Shown here: piece after piece, positions 33,470 through 45,895 of the stretch
Layout of the letters: every line of letters starts with the position of its first letter
Numbering within the stretch: the first letter of the stretch is position 1
NCBI GenBank assembly: GCA_009809945.1
Contig: WTPW01001004.1
Span: forward strand, 4,822 to 68,821
Source: Gigaspora margarita
Lineage: Eukaryota > Glomeromycota > Glomeromycetes > Diversisporales > Gigasporaceae
DNA: 64,000 nucleotides
Reading direction: 5' to 3'
Position numbers and translations under genes: made by a program
Notes under the pieces: model-generated
Told to the model about the DNA's origin: nothing
What the model saw: the letters and a program-made list of their open reading frames with translations, nothing else
Database searches by the model: none

Positions 33470-34103
33470 GAAATGGTCTAAATCTTCTGTCATAGCTTAT
33501 ACAAGAGTTAGAAAACCCAGGTGAATTTTGGATTGAGGATGAGGTCATATTTTGTAATTTCTGTAACCATTTGATAGATTGGACACAAAAATCAACTGTT
33601 ACTAATCATCTCAAAAGTAAAGTACATATTTTTAAAAAGGCCTTTTATGAAAATAAACAAAAAAATCATCAGCAAACAATTTATTTTTCTGCTACTGAAT
33701 TAAAAAAGAAATTATACATGACTTAGTCTCTGAATATTTAGAATCTCTTAAAACTTTATTTTTTCAAAAACCTGTTTCAATTATTATAGATGAAACAACT
33801 GATGACTGTCAACAAAGTGTATTTAATACACTTTTTGCATATTGTGAAAATACCAAATTAGTTTCAGTAAATTTTCTCACAGCTGTCAATAATTTGACAA
33901 TTGGTCAAACTGTTATTAGTATTCTTGCAGATTATAGCATTCCAATTACATTACCTCATCTTTTTTTAACTGATTCTGCAGCATACATGAAAAAATGCTA
34001 TCATGATAAATTATATCCACTTATACCACAGTTAATACATTCCATGTTGTATCCATATTTTAAATTTAATTGGGTAAAATTATTAAAATATTTTTTATTT
34101 TAA
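33470..34103 (+). pseudogene. hAT-like transposase fragment
   Basis: Frame pieces read GEFWIEDEVIFCNFCNHLID with THLKSKVH-like zinc-finger spacing (C-x2-C, H-x4-H; here TVTNHLKSKVHIF). They are followed by a catalytic-core region with SIIIDETTDDCQQSVFNTLF, LVSVNFLTAVNNLTIGQTV and FLTDSAAYMKKCYHDKL. BED-type finger plus IDETTD and a D-x-A-A-Y block are features of hAT transposases. At least one frameshift is visible after the finger, and the C-terminal dimerisation domain is missing. Not related in detail to the transposase at 41166-43914. Confidence 0.65.
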
Positions 34104-34112
34104 TTAGTAATA

Positions 34113-34113
<1 letters not shown>

Positions 34114-34160
<47 letters not shown>

Positions 34161-34162
34161 TA
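34114..34162. repeat. (TAA)n microsatellite
   Basis: About 15 uninterrupted TAA/AAT triplets directly after the transposase fragment. Confidence 0.9.
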
Positions 34163-34212
34163 TTTAAGATACCTGGACCGGACTCATAGTTGAGTCTGAG
34201 TCTGGTCTGAAG

Positions 34213-35677
34213 CAGTGTTAGAAATCTGTTTTGAAATTTATGTTCTCATGAGAACATATCTATTTAATTTAATGTTCTCAAAAATTTTTTTATGTTCTCA
34301 AATAAAAAAAAAATTTTTTTCTCCCTTGTCTTCTTTCTCTCTTTCCTTCTCTCTCTTTATCTCTCACTTTTCTCTCTCTCTCTCTTTTTTACACTCACTT
34401 TTTCTTTTTGCAATTATTTTTTTTCTCTTATTCTCTCTCTTAACTTATACTTTTAAACTTCTTTTAATTATTTTTTAATTTTCATTTTTAATTAATATAT
34501 TTAAAAAATTATTAATAGTAATAATAAAGAATATTATTTATTTAACTAAAATTTATAAACAAAGCTAAATTATTTAAAAAAATAAAACTATAATTCATAT
34601 ATTTTTTTTAAAAAAAACAACCAATTTAATATTTTAGGCTTTTATATAATGTTGGAGATGTTATTGGTTTAATCTAGCTTGTATATTTAGTTTTTAGATA
34701 AGCCTTTAATATTTCTTAAATAATTAAATAAATAAATAAATAAATATAGTAAATATAATATTCTTCTTCACTATAGTGAATTTAGTGAATTTATAAATTC
34801 AAATATTTTTAATAAAATTTTAAAATATAGCACTAAAGTTTAAAATTATAATAACTAAAGATTTTCTTAGTTATTTTCTTGTAAAAAATTTATATTATCA
34901 TTATAGTGAGTTTAGCTTTCTGAATACTTATATTAAATATTGATTTAATTGGTATTCAATATAATAATTTTATATGTACTAGCATATCAAAGTTTGTACA
35001 TACTGGACAGCATAAGACATCTGCTCTATTTATATAGAGCATGAATTTTTGATTCTTAACTAATCAATTCAGATTGGCTAATTTTGATGCAATTGATACT
35101 AATTGGTCAATTAAATACATATATTTCCTTTTTTTTATATTAAATGCCAATTTTTAAAATCATTACAAACTTTAACTTTAATAACTTCTTTAAAACAAAA
35201 AGTAATAAAAAATCCTTTACAGAAATGTAGTTTAGCAAAAAATCTATCAATTGTTAAAGGGTTTCTTGATTTAACTTGTTTTAAAAACATTATAATAATT
35301 TAAAGTTTTATTGATAAAAGCGGATACATTTTGCTATCCAGTACTATAGAATAATGTAGCTATACAACTATATTATACCAAAACTGAGAATGGATAACCC
35401 AATAAATTATATTATCCAAAATCTTTCTATAATTCAAAAATACTAAATTGTCTTTAATTTCAACAACTAACAATTAAATATTTATGAACTTAATTATTTA
35501 AACTACTATATTAATAAAATAATTTTTATTACTTTATATATTTATATAGAGAACATATTTTTCAAACCTAATGTTTTCAAAAAAAATTTAATAGAGAACA
35601 TCTTAAATTTTGTAAACGTTCTCAAATTAAAAGTGATGTTCTCATGAGAACAGGAGAACATAAGATTTCCAACACTG
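34213..35677. mobile_element. hAT-type non-autonomous element, 1.5 kb
   Basis: The ends CAGTGTTAGAAATC and GATTTCCAACACTG are inverted repeats with an exact 8-bp duplication GTCTGAAG (34205-34212 and 35678-35685). Next to both ends are ATGTTCTCATGAGAACA words. A CT-rich tract (34318-34440) accounts for the open frame at 34215-34478. The insertion site is itself a repeat with GGACCGGAC motifs (34172-34212 and 35686-35765), so this is a nested insertion. Confidence 0.85.
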
Positions 35678-35764
35678 GTCTGAAGTCTGAAATTAGTAAA
35701 ATTTAGAGTCTGAGTCTGGTCTGATCCCGAACCGAACCCGGACCGGACCAGACCTGGACTGGAC

Positions 35765-36600
35765 CTAGGAGCACTAGGTCAGATAGATTTTAGTTAGCTA
35801 TATATAAGCAAAATTGCCTTTCTAGCATTTTTAATTAACCTACCCAAGAGTAGGTTTAGACTAGTGTTTTTGAGATGCTGTGACAAAATCATGTGGTATC
35901 CTTTATCACAAGACCATAACCCAGGCCCATGATGTAGAGTTGATATTAGATAAGTATGAGGTAGTAGTAATGGGTATTGTAGGTATGAGAAATGTATAAG
36001 AATGATATAATAAATAAGAGATATTGTTGAATAAATAAGTATAAGGTCATAAGAAATGGCTTTGTAAGAGAAAAAGAGTAAAAATTTTGTTTTCTGTCTT
36101 TTGTTTTTGTTGCTACCTTGATGAAAGTCCAGCTTTGTTATTAGTACCCACCTACCTTCTACTGAGTATAAACTTTTTATGGATTTAGTAGTCTTATGGA
36201 AAGGTTTAGTAGCTCAGGTGGACAACCCAAATATTGAAAGTAATTGGCTTATGGACCTGATCAAACAGGTTGAGTAGTAGAGAAGAAGAAATGAGATATG
36301 TGAATTAAGCTACAGCATCTACTTGTCATGAGACTGTGACTTGGACCCATGATATAGAGAAGATGGTTGGGTAATATGAGGTATTTTGAGATATTGTGTG
36401 ACAGTTATTGTAAGTATAAGGAAATGATATATCAGATGTTGTTTTGGTTGAGTAGTATTTCTTTATTTTATTTTTATTTATATATTTATTTTTTTATTTA
36501 TCAAAATATTTGTATTCAAGTCATCCATTCTCATTTTAGCAAACTCCTGCAATTTACATAACTTAAAAAAACTTGCTTTGTGCAAGTTTGTAAAGCTTAG
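35765..36600. repeat. direct repeats about 435 bp apart
   Basis: The block at about 35908-36060 (AGACCATAACCCAGGCCCAT, GATGTAGAG) recurs at about 36342-36480 (AGACTGTGACTTGGACCCAT, GATATAGAG), both followed by AGTATGAGG/AATATGAGG and GTAAGTATAAG-type words. The origin is unknown. No protein is evident (the frame at 36367-36561 is inside the second copy). Confidence 0.5.
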
Positions 36601-36829
36601 GACATTTTTAGCTAATTTTTAAATAACATCATCCTCTTCGCTTAACTAACACTGAAAATTGAACAAGTCAATCACAATGCAGTATAAGCCTAGTTAATCA
36701 TATGATTAATGTTAACCAATGAGATTTGATCAAATATTCTTGGGATGTGTTGTTTACACCACCCTCCTCATGCCTGAGCCTAAATATTGACATTAACCTA
36801 ATAATCAACTAAAAACTGCCTTAATTAAG

Positions 36830-37188
36830 GTTATTCACATTACCTGCTGACTTATTTTTTTCAATTTATAATTTTTTTGATTTTTTTTTTTTAAGATCCT
36901 AATTGTGCCAATTGTTTGATTTTTGACATTTAATTTTTTTGCTATTCTCATTCGGTATCACCCAATGGTGACCTTAATTTCCTATAATTTTCTAATAGGA
37001 CTGATAGAGAAAATATGATTCTAACTCAATTTTTTGGTTTATTGTTGAAAATAAAAAATTAACCTTGTATAACCTTTGGTGTGAAAATTATTTTACTAAT
37101 TTACAATAAATTAAAAAAAAATCTGATTGACCAACTCATATTTTCAGATCCCATGTAATGCTAAACAAAAAATCAACTTTGCGTGGCC
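36830..37188. mobile_element. decayed copy of the PIF-like MITE at 23463-24252
   Basis: It ends AATCAACTTTGCGTGGCC-TAA like that element, but most of its interior (GATCCTAATTGTGCCAATTG, GGTATCACCCAATGGTGACC, CCTATAATTTTCTAATAGG) is the reverse complement of the copy at 23950-24130. The left part is truncated near ATTACCTGCTGAC. Confidence 0.6.
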
Positions 37189-37505
37189 TAAACAATATCA
37201 AGGAAACATGATCATACTAGTATTAATTTATTTTAATTATATCAATTTGGGTGTTGAATTTATTAATTATGTATTTGGATAAGTTATCAGATTTCACGTT
37301 TGAATATTATATTTATAATCTAAGTAGAATTTGCTTAAAATAAATTATGTAAGGTGGATATGGGTATTATGGCGCAGTTAAGTATTTTGGCTAATAATAC
37401 ATAATGTATCGATCAGAATTGAATGATTTTGGTACTATTGGATTCGTCACATCAAGGCGAATCAGATGTTACCAAAATCATTCAATTCTAAGCACTAGAT
37501 CATAA

Positions 37506-38542
37506 CAGTCATAGGACATGTCCCCTTGAAATTAGTTTAAAATAAGTTTATAATAAAAATTATAAAAAAAACATATGAATTTACTATATAACTTTGAGCT
37601 AAGATCCCTCTCAGGCTTAACTAATTAACTTAAAATTAAAGTTTGCAGGTATATAGAACAAGAAAAGAAGAAAATTTTGAGCTTAAAAATTATATTAAAA
37701 TTTTGCCAATTTTGTATTTTTTCAAAATGTAACTCTGTCAAACACAAATATTTACAAATTTTAAATTAGCAGTTATGTGTAAAATTATGTTCTGAACAAC
37801 TTTACTTAGGCGACGGAAGTAGGTTACCTTGTAAGAAAAATGGGTTATCTATGTACTAAAGTTAAAATTTACCATATTTCATGATATAACTTTTTTTCTT
37901 ATTAGGTAACCTACTTTGGGCTCTTAAGCAAAGTTGTTCAGCATGTAATTTTACATTACATTGAGATTAATTCGCGTTTTTCGGACCTTTTCTAAGTGAA
38001 AAATGGGTTTAAAGTTCGAAAAAAAATTTTTTTTTAAAAATTTTTTTTTTCGAACTTTAAACCCATTTTTTACTTAGAAAAGGTCCAACAAACGCGAATC
38101 AATCTCAAATCTAATGTAAAATTACATGCCGAACAACTTTGCTTAAGAGCCCAAAGTAGGTTACCTAATAAGAAAAAAAGTTATATCATGAAATACAATA
38201 AATTTTAACTTTAGTACATAGATAACCCATTTTGCTTACAAGGTAACCTACTTTAATCGCCTAAGTAAAGTTGTTCAGAGCATAATTTTACACATAACTG
38301 CTAATTTAAAATTTGTAAATATTTGTTTTTGACTGAGTTACATTTTGAAAAATTGCAAAATTGGCAACAGTTTTTAAGCTCAAAATTTTTCTCTTTTCTT
38401 GTTCTATATATCTGCAAACTTTAATTTTAAGTTAATTAGTTAAGCCGAAAAGGATCTTCAGCTCAAAGTTTATAGTAAATTCATATGTTTTTTTTATAAT
38501 TTTTATTATAAACTTATTTCTAGGGGACATGTCCTATGACTG
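37506..38542. mobile_element. near-perfect 1-kb palindrome
   Basis: CAGTCATAGGACATGTCCCC starts the left arm and its reverse complement ends the right arm. The arms of about 510 bp stay paired through the centre, a run of A/T within TTCGAAAAA...TTTTTCGAA. ATAA flanks both ends (37502-37505 and 38543-38546), and the undisturbed word CATAAGATATC occurs at other module copies. A 4-bp duplication is not typical of hAT, PIF or Tc1 elements. The family was not recognised. Confidence 0.75.
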
Positions 38543-38731
38543 ATAAGATATCATTAATTAAAAAATACAAAGTAAAATAATAAAGTATAATGCAGGTACC
38601 AATTATGGCGCACATACTATTTTTCATGATCTATTGAGATCTATTGATCAGAATCAAATGATTTTGATACTATTCGATTTGTCTCATTGAGATGAATCAA
38701 ATGGTACCACAATCATGTGATTTTGCCTAAT

Positions 38732-39188
38732 ATTTCTCGATATATCATAATTTAACCAAAATAAGCTATGCAAAACAAATTTTAAAATTAACATAAAATA
38801 ATGAATAACACTTGGTAGAACAGTCCATTTTGATAATTTTACTGCCAAAATGTCCACCTTGTAGAGGCAATTCCAAAGCCCAAGCTCGCTAAAATCCAAT
38901 CACGAGATCATGGGATTACTAAGGTTTTTGTATTGTTTTTGATGAAAATTTGATTAGTTAAACTTATATATTTTTATCAAAACAATAATAAACTTTAACG
39001 ATCCCATGATCTCGTGATTGAATTTTAGTGAGTTTGGGCTTGTTTGAATCACCTCTTCAAGACAGACATTTTGGTGGTAATAGTATTGAAAACGGACTGT
39101 TCTACCAAGAGTTATTCATTATTTTATGTTAATTTTAAAATTTGTTTTGTACTGCTTATTTTGGTTAAATTATGATATCTTGAGAAGT
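38732..39188. mobile_element. palindromic element nested in 37352-39506
   Basis: ATTTCTCGATATATCATAAT pairs with TTATGATATCTTGAGAAGT. The arms of about 200 bp include ACAGTCCATTTTGATAATTT and CATGATCTCGTGATTG words. The minus-strand frame at 38684-38899 is a by-product. Confidence 0.65.
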
Positions 39189-39368
39189 ATCAATCAGAAT
39201 CACATGATTTTGGGACCATTCGATTCGTCTCGATGAGACGAGTCAAAAGTTGCCAAAATTACACGACTCTAATTGATGGTTCACAAGATATTGCTGTACA
39301 CTGCAATACTTCTATTGCCGTAATACCTATATCTACTTTAAATATTGCTTTAATGGTAATATATCATG

Positions 39369-39467
39369 ATCCACTAGTCAGAATTCTATGATTTTGGTAC
39401 CAATCGATTCATCTCACTGAGACAAATCGATTGGTACCAAAATTATAGAATTCTGATCAGTAGATCA
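39369..39467. repeat. hairpin module, best-preserved copy
   Basis: GATCCACTAGTCAGAATTC, GATTTTGGTACCAATCGATT and CATCTCACTGAGACAAATCG form a hairpin with long, nearly perfect arms. Related modules lie at about 37405-37490, 38640-38725, 39190-39275 and 44270-44535. Confidence 0.75.
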
Positions 39468-39731
39468 TAAGATATCAGTAGTGCGCCATAATATCCATAT
39501 CCACCTTAAATTTTATTTTTGATTTTAAATAAATATGCATAATTTTAAATTAATCTATATTTATGAGCACGAATACTTTATAGTAATTGATTAATAATAT
39601 AAATTGATACAACTGTATATTCTAAAAGAATCCTAACTAATAATCATTACTAAATAAGGTGTAATCATCGATAATTAAATTTGAGGGTCAGTTAAAGCTA
39701 TAGTTGGTGGTAGAATTAATTTTATGAATTA

Positions 39732-39890
39732 ATATGGTTACGGCATTGCCGTATTTTTTGCCGTAATTACTGAGTGCCATAATGCTGTAATGCCACAAAG
39801 CTGTAATACCGTAATGCTGTAAAGCCGTAATGCCATAATGCTGTAATGCTGTAAAGCCGTAATGCTGTAATGCAGTAATGAAATACTATC
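39732..39890. repeat. octanucleotide array, left end of the hAT element
   Basis: About 15 copies of GCCGTAAT and variants (GCTGTAAT, GCTGTAAA, GCCATAAT). Subterminal arrays of short motifs are the known binding sites of hAT transposases (for example Ac), so these are likely transposase-binding sites. Confidence 0.8.
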
Positions 39891-41165
39891 TGCTATAATG
39901 GTATTGTTAAAATTCTTTACTGTATTATGTTTTCCTTTAAATAACATATTATTAAATATTTTTTCGAATTTGATTTTGTCATTGATTTTTGATTTAGTAC
40001 ATGTGATAACTAGGGTTTGTAGGTCTAGGTTTTATTTGACTTAAATGTAATGATTTATATTTTTTGGCCAATTAGACCAGTTTATAATTCATTGTTTGGG
40101 AATGTTTTTTGCAAGCTAATTAATTGAAAATAATTCATTGTCAAATTACAATAATAGCATTTATAGCATAAATAAGATGATACATGCCAACATACATACT
40201 TCCGTATTTTAAAATTTATTATAGCTATTGTTTTCTGCATTAATTTATGATCTTAATATTTTTATATTATTTAAGAGATATTTATACTGATGCCAAAATT
40301 AATAATGGGTCACTTGCTAGAAAAATCATCATTTGAAAACAAGTACAAAATGGTGATTTTTCTATCAAATGACCTGAAAATTTTAATATTTAAATGTCGA
40401 TTGCAGATAACAATAGCACTATGAGAATTTTTGAACCAATAATAGTGCAGTCCTCAAATTTTGGCATTTAACAACCATCAAGGAAAACTGTGGTTTGAGC
40501 TTCTGCATTTATAATTCAACATTAACAGACTCAGCCTTGAAAAATTATATTGGTGATAAAATGAAATAATTATATATCAATTAATCATATGATTAGATTT
40601 TTAGAAACTATTAAAACAAGATGCAAAGCCCAAGATTTTGTTGTTAGCTAGCGAGCCAACCAAATGTTTTTAAATTGTACTATATAAATACATAGTAAAT
40701 TCTTAATAGTATGAGCAATTTTTGAATCCAGACCAAAATGTTATTACATTATATATAAAATTGGTCCAGGTTTTAAAATAATTACCCATAAAGATTAGCC
40801 TATATAATGTTTTATAAATATTTAATAATTTTTAATGTGATATAACTCTCACAAGCCACTTGTTTAGCACAAATATAAAAAGCCAACAAACAAATAGTGG
40901 CGATATTATCAAAATATTAGTATGAACTAGCAATAGAAAGGATTATTATATTTGAAAATATCTAGGCTTCAAATTTTTGTTTATAACCAAATAAACTTAG
41001 CCTCAAAAATAATATAATTTTTGAGGCTAAGTTTGTTAGATTATAAACTTTAAGCCCAAAATTTAGTTTTTCTAATAATATTTATAAAGTTTTTTGTAAG
41101 TTTAATTTAGATATAAATTTTTAAAAACCATGTTGTTTAACTTTTTAAAATTTAACCAATTAATT

Positions 41166-43914
41166 ATGTCTAATACCATATCAGAAAATACTTCTAAAAA
41201 AAACTAAAAGAGGCCGTAAAGAAGATGATGTTTGGGATCATTTTACTAAAGAATCTATAGGAGAAGGTCACTATTCAGCAGTATGTTCATATTGTTCTGA
41301 AAAATGGAGTAGAGGATGACCAGATAAATTAAAATCTCATTTAGCATTATATTGTGATAGTGTACCAAGTGATATTAAAATAGAATATTTAGAAATATTG
41401 GCTACTATTAGTTCTGATAAAAAATTAAAAAAAAGATGGTAGTTCTGGAAAATTAATAACAAATTTTTATGAATCATCAACAAAAATTGAAAAAAGTAAA
41501 AAAGATAGAATTGATCAAGCATTAATTAGATTTTTTATATGTTGTGGTATTCCATTTTCTACTATTAAACATCCATATTTTATAGATTTTATTCAATGTC
41601 TTTGTCTTGGTTATATTCCTCCTGAAAGAAAACTCTTTTATCAACTATTTTAAGTCAAGAAATTTCTACTGTTTTGATTAAAAATAACAAGGAACTTGAA
41701 CATGAAAATAATTTAACCTTGGGTAATAATATATTTAAATTTGTTATTTATAATTTTAATTATATTAATATAATTTATTTTTATTAGCTGTAGATGGGTG
41801 GTCTAACCCTTTAGGAAAATCTATTTATGCTTTTGTAATTATTACACCAAGTAGAAAGCAATATATTTATAGCTTAGTAGATGAATCAAGCAAATCTCAT
41901 ACAGGTTCTTTTAATGCTTCTAAAATTGAAAAAGTTTTAATATCAGTTGGTACTAAAAAATTTGCAGCTATAGTTTCAGATGCAGAATTTGCTATGCAAT
42001 TAGCAAAACAAATAATTGCTACTAAATATCCTTACATTTTACCTATAAGATGTATAGCTCATCATATTAATCTTATAACTTCTCATATTATTAAATTAGA
42101 TTTTGCTAAAAATGTTTTCACAAAATGTCAAAATTTAATAACATTTTTTAAAACTTCTTACTGTGCTAGTGCTGCTCTTTAAGAAGATATTATTAATTCT
42201 TTTATAAAAGGTGGCAGATTAAAAACTTCAGTAAAAACAAGATGGTTTACAGCATGGAATTGTTGTAATTATAATATTAGATTAGAAAATAGCCTTAAAA
42301 ATGTAAGTTAATTTTATTTTTTATTATATAAATTATATGTTTTATTTATAATAATTAAAATATATTATTTATAATAATTAAAATATAATTAAAATTGTTT
42401 ATTTTAAATAATAGTTTATTTATAATTATATTTTATTTAGGTTCTTGAAAATCAGTCTGAAATTTTTCAAAATGCTATATCTATAAAAAATATTCTTCAT
42501 AATCGTCAGTTCTGGCAGGATGTAGAACAATTAGAAAATATACTTGCACCTGCTAAAAGAGCAATTCAAGCAGTTGAAGCAAAATCAAGCAATATGGCAT
42601 TATGCTTTTTAGAATTAGTTAAAATGGCAATTGCTATTAAAAATATTTCAAACTTTATAGATTTAAACTTTAAAAACCTATGCATTAAAATTTATAATAA
42701 GTATTGGAAGCAATTTGATATTTTAACTTATCTTCTTGTTTATTTTTTACATCCTAAATATAGAGTTAAGTTTTATTTTATTTATTTAAATTAATATAAT
42801 TAATTTAATTAAATTTTATTTTAGAAAAAGGATGTAAGAATAAAGTATTTCATGAAATTTTCTTACATGCTATGAAAATTTGGAAAAGTTATCATCTTAA
42901 AGAATATATTTATGAAATTTTATTAACATAACTTCAAAAATATTTAGAAAATTTGCTACCATATGATATGGAATATAATGAAAATTATGATACACCTGAA
43001 CTTTGGTGGACAACATGTAAACAACAAAATAATTATATACAGCAATTAGCATTAAAAATGTTTTCTATTGTTCCTCATCAAGCAGCATGCGAAAGAGTTT
43101 TTTCTATATTGAACTGAATGATTGGAAAAAAAAGAACTAGGTATAATTAATATAATTTAAAATATTAATATTAAATTATATTTTATTTCTATTTGTAAAT
43201 ATTTAAAAAATTTTAATAATAATTTTAAATATTTATACGAAATGATGTCTCATATACTTTGTATTTCTCAAAATTTTATTAGAGTTACTTCTGTTATATA
43301 ACTAACAAAAATGATTCTATTGTAATTTTACTCTATTCTAACTCTAATTCTAACTTTAATTCCAATCAATATTAATCTTATTTTTAATTTTTATTTAATA
43401 GCTATTAATGTATAGAGAGACACAATATATATAGAAACACTATTTAGATTTTTTCTAATTATAATATATATAAAATAAATAATATATATATAATTTATTA
43501 ATTTTACATTTATATTTAATTTTTAGATTAGATATTAATCATCTTCAATCAATGGCACAAATTCACTCATTTTATATTACAAATATGAAGTCTGAATTAA
43601 AATTTTCTATTAATGAAAATGAATTTGAAACTACAATTAATGAAATTTCAGAAGCTTTAATTGAAAATACTGATCTTTTTGATGAAGAAGAAGAGAATAA
43701 TAATGATGATTATGATACTAGTTTTGATTTATCTGATGAAGAAGATGAATCTAATCTTAATGATTTGCTTATAGCAGAATTGATGGATTTAAATTTTTAT
43801 GATAATAATGAACCTGAAAATAATTCGTTTTTAGATGACCAGCAATTATCAGAAAATGATGGAAATTCTGATATTGATTTAGAAGCAATTCTTGATAAGG
43901 AACTTCAAAAATAA
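41166..43914 (+). pseudogene. hAT transposase gene, multi-exon, with stops and frameshifts
   Basis: Order: a BED-type zinc finger (DDVWDHFTKESIGEG, AVCSYCSEKW, LKSHLALYC), a linker with IRFFICCGIPFSTIKHPYF, the catalytic core (AVDGWSNPLGKSIYAF; AAIVSDAEFAMQLAKQI; RCIAHHINLITSHIIKLDF), a conserved SVKTRWFTAWNC block, and the C-terminal hAT dimerisation domain (LALKMFSIVPHQAACERVFS then LDINHLQSMAQIHSF), followed by an acidic tail rich in D, E and N. Introns with GT-AG ends fit at 41723-41787, 42303-42440 and 43141-43526, with another near 42765-42823. In-frame stops occur at about 41317, 41651, 42180, 42930 and 43116, and frameshifts near 41200, 41430 and 42825, so no working transposase is expected from this copy. 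Confidence 0.85.
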
Positions 43915-44269
43915 GATATAATTTTATATTTTAATTTATTATTTTTTGAACAACTATATGTTTTATTTTTTTTCCTGTTGCAGGTTTTTTTTAATACTAT
44001 AATATATAGTTCATAAATATTGTAGTTTAAATATTTATTTAATAATTTTATTTTATTTTTTTATATTTATATTTATTTTATTAAAATGTTATTTTATTGA
44101 TTTTATTAAATTATATTTAAATTTTATTAACAATTTATAACATACTAAAAAACAAAATTTTTATAAAATTAAAAGTGAATACTTGTTAACAAAATCTTAT
44201 ATTTTAATATATAAACTAGAAATGATATTATATAATACAGATAAGAAAGAAAATTTATAACTTATTAAT

Positions 44270-44560
44270 CCAAGTAAATGAATTATATGCTATTCAATTT
44301 TGTCTCTTCAAGACAAATTGAATATTACTAAGTTAATTCAATCTGATCACAAGATTACAAGATATTGATACTCAAATGCTATGCAAAAAATATTATAATA
44401 CAGATATCAATTATAATGCATTTGAGATATCTCAAAATCCAGTAATTAGAATCAAACAACCTTACTGCCATTCAATTCATCTCATTGAGACAAATTGAAT
44501 GGTTATAAAGCTATTCAATTCTGATTGTCAGATCTCAAGATATTGCAAATGTATCATAAT
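44270..44560. mobile_element. hairpin-module element inside the hAT transposon
   Basis: Two hairpin modules (ATTCAATTTTGTCTCTTCAA; CATTCAATTCATCTCATTGA then GACAAATTGAATGG) are separated by a segment with ATACAGATATCAATTATAATG. They are related to the modules at 37.4-39.5 kb. No clear target duplication was seen. Confidence 0.5.
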
Positions 44561-45734
44561 TAGTACTGTGTCATTTTTACTTATATGATATGTGCCTGCA
44601 CATTCATATTTAATTGAATAAACATGATTAGCTATTTTTAATTCGCTAATTAATAGACTATCATTATACCCACGATGTTAATTTATATTACTTTTTAATT
44701 TTTTTTAATTTTTTTTTTAAATAGATAATCATATATAAAGAATGAACTTTTATAAAATTTAAGCTTCTGTCTGTTTAAAAATTATTACCAGGTTGCAAAA
44801 AGGTTCATTTGAATAGCCCGGGTGTCCTGTTTGATTCTATTGGCCCAGTTAAGAAGCAGATTAATGACTTTTAAAACTTTTTATTTATCACTTAAGATAT
44901 AACAATTATAATTAATTGATAGTTCATATGCTCTTATATAATTAAACTCATTACCATCAGCTTTCGCATATCAAACAATGTCATAGAAAATAAAGAGCCA
45001 AACCCTTCTTTTCCAATTCTTTTAACATTATCTAGTTCATTTAATGGAATCCATATCATACATGAATGCTTTAAGTTGAAATGCTTTTATGTAATCATTG
45101 GGTATCCTTATTTATACTTTCCATTTTTTGTTGCTCCACTTATAGACATCTTACTTCATCTTGTAATATTTATTACATTGTGCACATTTCCGCATTTAAG
45201 TTCCCTTTGTAATCATAGAATATATATTTTTTCGCCTTTGTCATACAGATTTTTTACACTTTAATTCACAATCCACATATGAATGATAGGATTTTATAAA
45301 TTACGAAAGTATAATTTACTATGTTTTTTATATATGAATGAAATCTTTTTTTCCTCTACACTTATAAAAATTTTGTATAGTTACAAAAAATAAAATATCA
45401 ATATCTTTTTATTTACCAAACCAATTTCAAAAATTTTTTTACATTATATATAAAAAAGTATTATCTACATTTTTCAATTAGAAAAGCTAGTATATTAACA
45501 TAATAAAAAAAAAGTTAGCTATGGAGGAAAAAAAGATTTCATAATTATAATAAATTTAATAGTAATTTGCGCCTATGAAATACTATCCTTCTTATGTGAA
45601 TCAGCAATTAAATAACTTTTATGCTTTACCGACTAATGAATGTAAATGAAATGCTTGTATGGCAAATAACAACATATTCATCAGTATCCGGTTTGGAGTG
45701 ATTGGGTGTCATATAGTTAATTAAACATTATAAT
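44561..45734. other. 3' interior of the hAT transposon
   Basis: AT-rich sequence between the transposase gene and the right-end array. The frame at 45076-45264 shows no recognisable feature. Confidence 0.4.
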
Positions 45735-45769
45735 ATTATACTTAAGTTACCGTATCGCATTATTACAAT

Positions 45770-45895
45770 ATTAAGGCATTACGGCATTACGGCATTACGG
45801 CATTACGGAATTGCGGCATTGCGGCATTACGACATTACGGCATTGCGGCATTGCGGCATTGCGGCATTACGGCATTACGGCATGTAATTTTTACG
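45770..45895. repeat. octanucleotide array, right end of the hAT element
   Basis: About 15 copies of GGCATTAC/GGCATTGC in tandem, the mirror image of the left-end array. The copies here are more regular than at the left end. Confidence 0.85.

Larger units (their letters stand above)
37352..39506. mobile_element. TA-flanked element with hairpin modules and two inner palindromes
   Basis: AGGTGGATATGGGTATTATGG and CATAATATCCATATCCACCT are inverted ends, each flanked by TA. The element holds a 1-kb palindrome (37506-38542), a second one (38732-39188) and four copies of a hairpin module of about 80-100 bp. Pieces of the terminal sequence (TATGGCGCA, CCGTAATACCTATATCTAC) recur inside, so several related elements seem to have inserted into each other. 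Confidence 0.65.

Noticed and set aside
34215-34478. Frame of 87 aa rich in S, F and L
   Set aside because: It covers a CT-rich tract inside a non-autonomous hAT element.
39732-45895. Octanucleotide arrays as a possible CRISPR array
   Set aside because: Contiguous 8-bp units without spacers, mirrored at the ends of a hAT transposon.
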